A stretch of DNA of 64,000 bases from Geodermatophilaceae bacterium URHA0031 (lineage in GTDB: Bacteria > Actinomycetota > Actinomycetes > Mycobacteriales > Geodermatophilaceae). Shown here piece by piece: positions 34,701 to 41,616 of this stretch. The position numbers were made by a program, and so were the translations under genes. The stretch covers positions 70,119 to 134,118 of the forward strand of contig JHVP01000009.1 in the NCBI GenBank assembly GCA_000620205.1, read 5' to 3'. Within the stretch, counting starts at the first letter, position 1; the number at the start of each line of letters is the position of its first letter. The notes under the pieces are model-generated. The model was not told the DNA's origin, did no database searches, and saw only the letters and a program-made list of their open reading frames with translations.

Positions 34701-36330
34701 CGCGGTCGGGGATGGTGCCGCCGCTGGTCACCGCCAGCCGCTGGGCGCCGGCCCGCGCGGTGAGCGTGTCGGTGACCCGGTCCCAGGTCAGCCGCGGCCG
34801 CAGCTCGGCGAAGGCGTCGGAGGGGTAGCGGCCGGCCAGCATGTCGAGCACCGCGTGCAGCGCGGAGTCCGGCAGCGCGGAGAACGCGGCGGAGCGGCGG
34901 AGCACCTCGGCGACGTCGTCGACGGTGCGCGGCCGCTCGGACACCATGGCCACGATCTGCTGGGCGAGCACGTCCAGCGGGTTGCGCAGGTAGCGGGTCG
35001 ACTCGATCGCCCCCGCGCGCATCCGCTCGGCGACGACGGCGCTCTGCACCAGGTCGCCGCGGAACTTGGGGAAGATGACCCCCTCGCTGACCGCGCCCAC
35101 CTGGTGGCCGGCCCGGCCGACCCGCTGCAGGCCGGCGGCGACGTTGGGCGGGGACTCGACCTGCACGACGAGGTCGACCGCGCCCATGTCGATGCCGAGC
35201 TCCAGGGACGAGGTCGCCACGACGGCGGGCAGCTGGCCGGACTTCAGCGCCTCCTCGACGACCGCGCGCTGCTCCCGGGACACCGAGCCGTGGTGTGCCG
35301 AGGCGACCGGCCTGACGTCGGCCGGCAGCCCGCCGCCGGAACCGGCCTGCGCCATCAGGTCGGCGGGGTTCGCGCCGTGCGGCAGCGGCTCCCCGGTGGC
35401 CCGTTCGTAGGCCAGCTCGTTGAGCCGGCTGGTGAGCCGTTCGGCGAGCCGGCGGGAGTTGGCGAACACGATGGTGCTGCGGTGGGACTGGATCAGGTCC
35501 AGCACCCGCTCCTCGACCGCCGGCCAGATCGACGTCCGCGGCTGGTTGCCGGCCGCGGACCCCTCCAGCTCGCCGGTCGGCTGGCCGAGCGAGCTCATGT
35601 CCTCGACCGGGACGACGACCGACAGGTCCCACTGCTTGACCGATGGCGGGGCGACGACCTGCACCGGGCGGCCGCCGGCCAGGAAGGTCGAGACCTCCTC
35701 GATCGGCCGCACCGTGGCCGACAGGCCGACCCGCTGGGCCGGCCGCTCCAGCAGCTCGTCGAGCCGGTCGAGGGAGACGGCCAGGTGGGCCCCGCGCTTG
35801 GTGCCGCAGACCGCGTGCACCTCGTCGAGGATCACCGTCTCCACCCCGCGCAGCGCCTCCCGCGCCTGGCTGGTCAGCAGCAGGAACAGCGACTCGGGGG
35901 TGGTGATCAGGATGTCCGGCGGGCGCCGGGCGAAGACGCGGCGCTCGTCGGCCGGGGTGTCCCCGGAGCGGACGCCCACGGTGATCTCCGGCCGCGGCAG
36001 CCCGAGCCGGGCGGCGGCCTGGCCGATGCCGGTCAGCGGCGCCCGCAGGTTGCGCTCGACGTCGACGGCCAGCGCCTTGAGCGGGGAGACGTAGAGCACG
36101 CGGCACCGGGCGAGCGGGTCCTCCGGGGGTGGGGTGGCGGCCAGCCGGTCCAGCGACCAGAGGAACGCCGCCAGCGTCTTGCCCGAACCGGTGGGCGCGA
36201 CGACGAGGGCGTGCTCACCGCTGCTGATCGCCGTCCAGGCGCCCTCCTGGGCGGCCGTCGGCTGCTCGAACGCGCCGGTGAACCACGCCTGGGTGGACGC
36301 GTTGAAGCGATCGAGGGCCGACACGTCCAC
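31726..36330 (-). CDS. lhr: Lhr superfamily 2 helicase
   Basis: A 1534-residue ATP-dependent 3'-5' DNA helicase of the Lhr family, linked to DNA repair in mycobacteria. Walker A is APTGSGKT (45-52), the DEVH box 169-172, and later helicase motifs include STIVFANSRRLAE and LQRVGRAGHQVG. Winged-helix and beta-barrel Lhr-core domains and a long C-terminal domain follow, matching full-length mycobacterial Lhr. The start is GTG 36330 or, if leaderless from GACACT (N7), GTG 36324. A TGTCG element lies upstream. The neighbouring nei copies recall the lhr-nei2 pairing of mycobacteria. Confidence 0.96.
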   Translation of the reverse strand: MDVSALDRFNASTQAWFTGAFEQPTAAQEGAWTAISSGEHALVVAPTGSGKTLAAFLWSLDRLAATPPPEDPLARCRVLYVSPLKALAVDVERNLRAPLTGIGQAAARLGLPRPEITVGVRSGDTPADERRVFARRPPDILITTPESLFLLLTSQAREALRGVETVILDEVHAVCGTKRGAHLAVSLDRLDELLERPAQRVGLSATVRPIEEVSTFLAGGRPVQVVAPPSVKQWDLSVVVPVEDMSSLGQPTGELEGSAAGNQPRTSIWPAVEERVLDLIQSHRSTIVFANSRRLAERLTSRLNELAYERATGEPLPHGANPADLMAQAGSGGGLPADVRPVASAHHGSVSREQRAVVEEALKSGQLPAVVATSSLELGIDMGAVDLVVQVESPPNVAAGLQRVGRAGHQVGAVSEGVIFPKFRGDLVQSAVVAERMRAGAIESTRYLRNPLDVLAQQIVAMVSERPRTVDDVAEVLRRSAAFSALPDSALHAVLDMLAGRYPSDAFAELRPRLTWDRVTDTLTARAGAQRLAVTSGGTIPDRGLFGVFLVSGQGEGGKRVGELDEEMVYESRVGDVFLLGSSSWRIEEITHDRVLVSPAPGLPGKMPFWHGDTLGRPLELGRALGAFLREVGSATPEAGTDRARAAGLDEWGAANLFAYLAEQKQATGHLPDDRTLLVERFRDELGDWRLVVHSPFGAQVNAPWALVLAARLRERYGVDVASMHSDDGIVLRLPDTTGEAPEADLAILDPDDVEREVTAEVGNSALFASRFRECAARALLLPRRDPRRRTPLWQQRQRAAQLLSVASEFSGFPITLEAVREVLQDVYDVPGLVELMSDVRARRVRVVDVQTQSASPFAQSLLFGYVGQFIYEGDAPLAERRAQALALDTGLLAELLGRSELRELLDADAMAEVEAELQRLPQQRHPRDVDGASDLLRGVGDLTVAEAAARGVPAEWLEELVASRRALVVRIAGEQRYVAIEDAGRLRDALGTALPVGVPEAFTEPVADPLGDLIGRFARTHGPFAPPEVAARLGLGVAVVTATVQRLVGTGRLVTGEFQPGGIGQEWCDAEVLRSIRRRSLAKLRQEVEPVPIETLARFTSSWQSVGGRMRGVDGVLAVVEQLAGALVPASALESLVLPSRVQNYSPALLDELTSAGEVLWAGAGGLSGGDGWVTLVPADLAPLLLPEPPGAASVEGGYGAALLEELAGGQAMFFRSLSDRVGATDDTALAEEIWDLVWAGALTNDTLAPLRVRLSGGGTHKRQPAAPRARLDRTRYGRTRLGRPAMPTRTGPPAMAGRWSRLPDLEGNTTKRTTARSEALLERHGVLTRGAVQAEQVVGGFSAVYPVLRAFEENGRARRGYFVETLGAAQFGTPGSIDRLRSFASPDRVPAGPVVLAATDPANVYGAALPWPERPVGSADGSTDGVDVGEGTGGRRTGHRAGRKAGALVVLVDGELVLYVERGGKTLLSWTEDEAVLKEAATALSSAVASGALGRMTVQKADGASVHESGPLTAALQAAGFAATPRGLRLRS

Positions 36331-36386
36331 CAGTGTCCACGCGGGTACGACAGTTCGCCGGGCTCCCGCAGGTCAGGTCGACGTCC

Positions 36387-36404
36387 CGACCTGTCGACAG
36401 GTCG
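36387..36404. promoter_or_regulatory. 18-bp perfect palindrome between lhr and the KTSC gene
   Basis: cgacctgtcgacaggtcg is its own reverse complement. Flanking aggtcgac (36375-36382) and gtcgacct (36401-36408) add extra half-sites of the same motif. It lies in a 127-bp divergent promoter region, so it is a likely operator for an unidentified regulator. It does not match the actinobacterial LexA box. Confidence 0.6.
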
Positions 36405-36457
36405 ACCTGGGCGAATGACACTGGTGTCGTTTCATCGCCGTCCCGCAGGGGGTGGAC

Positions 36458-36682
36458 ATGCTCCGGCAGCGCGTGGAGTCCTCGCACATCGCCACGGTCG
36501 GGTACGACGAGGAACAGCGGATCATGGAGATCGTCTTCCGCGACGGCCGCGTCTACCACTTCCTCGAGGTGCCGCCCGAGCGCGTGCTCTCGCTGCTCCG
36601 GGCGGAGAGCAAGGGCCGGTTCTTCAACCGCGAGATCAAGCCGGAGTTCGAGTACCGGGCTGTCGGCCGCCGCTGGGGGTGA
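36458..36682 (+). CDS. KTSC domain-containing protein
   Basis: A 74-residue KTSC-domain protein (MLRQRVESSHIATVGYDEEQ, RIMEIVFRDGRVYHFLEVPP, then FFNREIKPEFEYR). The family is small, resembles a lysyl-tRNA synthetase C-terminal segment and has no established function. The ATG at 36458 has AGGGGG 5 nt upstream; a GTG at 36452 is in frame, but the ribosome site would overlap it. It is divergent from lhr across the palindrome. A short leader ORF follows 15 bp later. Confidence 0.8.
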   Translation: MLRQRVESSHIATVGYDEEQRIMEIVFRDGRVYHFLEVPPERVLSLLRAESKGRFFNREIKPEFEYRAVGRRWG

Positions 36683-36684
36683 TC

Positions 36685-36730
36685 CACACTGCGGGACATG
36701 CGTCCCACCCCGCGCCAGGCCGTCGCGTGA
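36685..36730 (+). promoter_or_regulatory. Leaderless promoter and 10-codon leader peptide before the DUF885 gene
   Basis: CACACT (36685-36690) lies 7 nt before ATG 36698. The ATG opens a 10-codon frame (MRPTPRQAVA) whose TGA (36728-36730) overlaps the DUF885 GTG at 36727 (GTGA). The acyl-CoA dehydrogenase gene has a nearly identical CACACT-gcgggg-c-ATG arrangement at 40350-40363. This supports a real start signal and translation of DUF885 by coupling. Confidence 0.5.
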
Positions 36731-38433
36731 CCGAGCTCGACACCCTCGCCGAGGAGTTCTGGGAGTGGCGCGCCGCCCAGCAGCCGCGCTCCCGCGACGA
36801 CATCCCGCGGATCGACCGGCCGGCCGGATGGCTGCCGGACTTCTCCGCCGCCGCGGTCGCCCGGTACCGCCGGGAGCGGGCGGGGTTCGCCGACCGGCTG
36901 GCGCGGATCGACCCGGGCGCTGACCGGGCGGCCGCGGTCGACGCCCGGCTGGTGCGGTCGGCGCTGGCCCGGGTGCGGTGGGAGCTGGACGTCCTCCGCA
37001 GTTGGCAGCGTGACCCCGGGTTCTACGTCGATCAGACCCTCGGCTGCGTGTTCGACCTGCTCACGCCGCTGGACGTCGACGCCGCGCGGCTGGCCGACGT
37101 CCGCCGGGTGCTCGCGGCCACCCCGGCGCTGCTCGACGTGGGCCGGGAGAACCTCGTCGGCGGGGCGGTGCGGGAGTTCGCCGACCTGGCGGTCACCGCG
37201 CTGAGCTCGGTCGAGGACGACGTCGCGGCAACCGTCGCCGCGCTGGGCGACCTGCACCCGGCCGGCTGGGGTGCCGAGGACGACCGCGCGCTGGCCGAGG
37301 CGGGCGCGGCGGCGGGGCGCGCGCTGGCCACGTTCCGGGACGAGCTGGCCGAGCAGCTGCCGGGGATGGCGGCCGCGGAACCGGTGGGGCCGGCGGACTT
37401 CGGCTGGTTCCTCCGCGAGGTCGCCGTCCTGCCGTACTCGCCGCAGGAGCTGCTGGACATCGGCCGCCGGGAGGCCGACCGGGCCGCGGTGCTGGAGGTG
37501 TGGGAGCGGAACCGCAACGGCAGCGCCCCGGGCGGGCGGCCGGCGCCGCGGTTCACCACCGCGGCCGAGCAGGCCGCCGCCCAGGCCGACGCCGAGCTCG
37601 CCGTCCGCAGGTTCTACGAGGACCGCGGGCTGCTCACCCAGCCGGACACCCTGGCGCACTACCGGACCCACCCGATGCCCGCGTACCTCGCCCCGATCGC
37701 CTGGTGCGGCGTCGCCGACGACCTCACCGGGCCGGACCGGCTCGACCAGGACGGTTCGGCGTTCTTCCCGCCGCCGGGCCCCGACCTGCCCTACTTCTAC
37801 GCCGCCAACGCGCACGACCCGCGGGCCGGGATCATCCACGAGGGCGCCCACCACCAGCAGCTGGCGCTGGCCTGGCGGCACCCGCGTGCGGTCCGCCGCC
37901 ACTACCACGACTCCACGGCGAACGAGGGCATCGCCTTCTACAACGAGGAGCTCATGCTGGCCTCCGGGCTGTTCGACGACGCGCCCGGCACCCGGGAGAT
38001 CGTCTGCAACTTCATGCGGCTGCGGGCGCTGCGGGTGGTGGTCGACGTCCAGCTGGCGCTCGGCGAGCTCGACATCCCCGCGGCGGCCGCCCTGCTCGAG
38101 ACCTCGGTGCCGATGGACCGGGAGACGGCGCTGGAGGAGGCGGCGTTCTTCGCCGCCACCCCGGGGCAGGCGATGACCTACCAGGTCGGCAAGACCCAGG
38201 TCCTCGGCCTGCTCGCCGACGCCTCCCGGCAGGAGGGCTTCTCGTTGCGGGCCTTCCACGACCGGCTGTGGCGGGAGGGCAACGTGCCGCTGTCGCTGCG
38301 GCGCTGGGAGCTCCTCGACGACCGCCGCGACCTGGACCGGATCGAGGAGCTCACGGCCCGAGCCAGCGGCCGAACCACTCCAGCAGGATCTCCAGCCGCT
38401 GCAGACGGTGCACCGGGCTGCCGCTGCGGGTGA
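36727..38433 (+). CDS. DUF885 family zinc-dependent peptidase-like protein
   Basis: A 568-residue DUF885 protein. The gluzincin-like metal site is H371-E372-G-A-H375-H in AGIIHEGAHHQQLALAW, with the third ligand glutamate in STANEGIAFYNEEL (E400). MTYQVGKTQVLGL near the C-terminus is also typical of the family. No signal peptide, so cytoplasmic. Catalytic activity as a carboxypeptidase-type enzyme is inferred from the motif. The last 27 residues (TARASGRTTPAGSPAAADG...) overlap the 3' end of the convergent S9 peptidase by 83 bp and are unconserved. Confidence 0.9.
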   Translation: MTELDTLAEEFWEWRAAQQPRSRDDIPRIDRPAGWLPDFSAAAVARYRRERAGFADRLARIDPGADRAAAVDARLVRSALARVRWELDVLRSWQRDPGFYVDQTLGCVFDLLTPLDVDAARLADVRRVLAATPALLDVGRENLVGGAVREFADLAVTALSSVEDDVAATVAALGDLHPAGWGAEDDRALAEAGAAAGRALATFRDELAEQLPGMAAAEPVGPADFGWFLREVAVLPYSPQELLDIGRREADRAAVLEVWERNRNGSAPGGRPAPRFTTAAEQAAAQADAELAVRRFYEDRGLLTQPDTLAHYRTHPMPAYLAPIAWCGVADDLTGPDRLDQDGSAFFPPPGPDLPYFYAANAHDPRAGIIHEGAHHQQLALAWRHPRAVRRHYHDSTANEGIAFYNEELMLASGLFDDAPGTREIVCNFMRLRALRVVVDVQLALGELDIPAAAALLETSVPMDRETALEEAAFFAATPGQAMTYQVGKTQVLGLLADASRQEGFSLRAFHDRLWREGNVPLSLRRWELLDDRRDLDRIEELTARASGRTTPAGSPAAADGAPGCRCG

Positions 38434-40300
38434 GCTCGTGGCCCTCGCCGGGGAACCGGATGAGCTCCACCTCGCGGTCGAGCAGCTTCAGCGCCATGAA
38501 CAGCTCCTCGGCCTGCCCGATCGAGCAGCGCCGGTCCTCCTCGGAGTGCACGATCGCCAGCGGTGCGGTGATCTGCCGCACCAGCCGGATCGGTGAGGCC
38601 TGCCAGTAGGAGGCGGCGTCCTCCAGGTGTGAGGCGCCCAGGTAGGCCTCGAAGAACCACGGCGCCTCGTCCTTTGTCCCGGCGTCGCTGAACAGGTCGT
38701 ACGGGCCCCGCTCCGCCCAGCCGGCCCGGAACAGGTCGGTCTGGGCGAGCAGGTGGGTCGTCAGCAGGCCGCCGTAGGACCCGCCCATGACGCCGACCCG
38801 GTCCGGGTCGAGGTCGGGGGACGCGTCCAGGGTGGCGCGCAGGACGGCGACGACGTCGGCCACGTCGGTGACGCCCCACCCGCTGCCGGGCACCGCCGCA
38901 CGCGGTCCGGCCACGGTGCGCATCCAGGCGGTGCCGTAGCCCGCGGAGCCGCGCGGGTTGAGGTAGAGGACCGAGAACCCGGCGGAGACCAGCAGCTGCA
39001 GCTCGTGCGAGAACTGCCAGCCGTACTGGGTGCCGCCGCCCTGCAGCCAGACCACGAGCGGGTGCGGTCCAGCGCCGTCGGGCCGCACGAGCCAGGAGTC
39101 GACCGTCACGCCGGCGGCCACCGGCACGGCCGTGTGCTCCGGCGCGACCAGCCGGCGCTCCGCGGCGACCACCGCTGAGGGGGCGTGCCGCACCCGTTCG
39201 GCGCCGTCCGGTGCCACCACGGCCAGCGCGGGCGGGTCCACCGGCCCGGAGGTGACGACGGCGGTCCGCCCGCCGCGGACGTCGAACGCGGTGACCCGCC
39301 GCTGCCCGCCGACGAGCACGCGGTGCGACCCGGGCTCGGAGGTGGAGAAGGCGTGCACCGCGATCGCGCCGCCGTCCTCGACCACCACCGCAACGGTGGT
39401 GTCGTCGGTCCACACGATCGAGCCGCCGGCGCAGTCGCGGTCGAACCCGGCGGCGAGGTCGGTCAGCGTGCCGGTGGCCGGGTCCAGCACGGCCAGGTGC
39501 TGCGCGGCGGGGAAGCCGGCGATGTCGGTGACGGTCAGCGCGACCAGCGAGCCGTCCGGCGACGGGACCGGGGAGCTGTGCAGGAGGTCGCTGCCGGTGA
39601 GCCGGCGCGGCTCGCCGTCCAGCGGCTGGACGAAGACGTCGTTGACGATGCTGCGGTCCGCGCCCGGGTGCCGCCTGCTGACGAAGTACACCGACCGCCC
39701 GTCGGGGTGCCAGGCGAACTCGGCGTCGTCGAACCCGCCGCGGGACAGCCGCGTGGGCGCCCCGCTGCCGCCCGCGTCCACGACGTGTGCCTGCCGCGGC
39801 CGGTCCACCGTCCAGCCCACGCCGTCCTCCCGGTAGCCCAGCGTGGTCAGCCGCCGCGGCGGGCGGCGGTCCTCGGGCAGCTCGTACCAGCTCCGGTCGG
39901 CCGGCTCCCGGACGACGAACAGCAGGCGCCGCCCGTCGGGGGACCAGGCGAGCTCCTCGACCGGGTCCGGCCAGCCGGCGACGGCGGTGGTGACCGCCCC
40001 GTCCGGCGACACCAGGCGCACCTCGCAGCCACCCGGCCGGTCCACCACGACGGCCAGCCGGTCGTCGGCCGGCGACCAGCGCGGCAGCCGCACCGAGCCC
40101 TGCGGGTCGACGGGGAGCAACGGGTCGGTGCCGTCGACCGGGCCGGTGAGCACGTCGCGGCGGTACCGGTTCGCCGCGACGTCGGGCTGCGACACGGCCA
40201 CGGCGACCCGCGCCCCGTCCGGCGACAGCACGACCTCCCCGAGATCGGCGAACCGCCCGAGGTCGTCGGGGAGCACGGGGTGGGCGTCCGTCGTCGTCAC
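38351..40300 (-). CDS. S9 family peptidase (acylaminoacyl-peptidase type)
   Basis: A 649-residue serine peptidase with an N-terminal beta-propeller of TolB/WD-like blades (LSPDGARVAVAVSQPD, WSPDGRRLLFVVREP, WHPDGRSVYFVSRRH). The C-terminal hydrolase domain has nucleophile S508 in VMGGSYGGLLTTHLL, Asp in IVHSEEDRRCSIGQ and His in FPGEGHELTRSG. There is no export signal, so it is likely cytoplasmic. The GTG at 40300 was chosen; an upstream ATG at 40354 only adds promoter-derived residues. It is paralogous in fold to the S9 gene at 9692 but not a close copy, and is divergent from the acyl-CoA dehydrogenase. Confidence 0.92.
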   Translation of the reverse strand: MTTTDAHPVLPDDLGRFADLGEVVLSPDGARVAVAVSQPDVAANRYRRDVLTGPVDGTDPLLPVDPQGSVRLPRWSPADDRLAVVVDRPGGCEVRLVSPDGAVTTAVAGWPDPVEELAWSPDGRRLLFVVREPADRSWYELPEDRRPPRRLTTLGYREDGVGWTVDRPRQAHVVDAGGSGAPTRLSRGGFDDAEFAWHPDGRSVYFVSRRHPGADRSIVNDVFVQPLDGEPRRLTGSDLLHSSPVPSPDGSLVALTVTDIAGFPAAQHLAVLDPATGTLTDLAAGFDRDCAGGSIVWTDDTTVAVVVEDGGAIAVHAFSTSEPGSHRVLVGGQRRVTAFDVRGGRTAVVTSGPVDPPALAVVAPDGAERVRHAPSAVVAAERRLVAPEHTAVPVAAGVTVDSWLVRPDGAGPHPLVVWLQGGGTQYGWQFSHELQLLVSAGFSVLYLNPRGSAGYGTAWMRTVAGPRAAVPGSGWGVTDVADVVAVLRATLDASPDLDPDRVGVMGGSYGGLLTTHLLAQTDLFRAGWAERGPYDLFSDAGTKDEAPWFFEAYLGASHLEDAASYWQASPIRLVRQITAPLAIVHSEEDRRCSIGQAEELFMALKLLDREVELIRFPGEGHELTRSGSPVHRLQRLEILLEWFGRWLGP

Positions 40301-40349
40301 CGGGGGATCCTCGCAGCAGGGCGTCCTGTACCCGCGGGACGGCGTCGGC

Positions 40350-40355
40350 CACACT
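40350..40355 (+). promoter_or_regulatory. Acyl-CoA dehydrogenase -10 element (leaderless)
   Basis: CACACT lies exactly 7 nt before ATG 40363 within ccacactgcggggcatgcgt, nearly identical to the DUF885 leader promoter at 36684-36703. Confidence 0.5.
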
Positions 40356-40362
40356 GCGGGGC

Positions 40363-41508
<1,146 letters not shown>

Positions 41509-41616
41509 CCCTCCGGCCAGTGGGAGCCGGGTGGTGCGTCTCTCAGCCCGCTCTCAGGATGGACGGCGACCCGGGGGACACAGGGGTCCGACCCGGCGCA
41601 CCGAGGGGATCTCCCC

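Noticed and set aside
31804-36726. A very long plus-strand open frame (about 1640 codons) antisense to lhr, continuous with the DUF885 gene.
   Set aside because: It is a by-product of high GC content opposite a real 1534-residue helicase. Its translation is Arg/Gly/Leu-rich with no domains; only the part from 36727 is protein-like.
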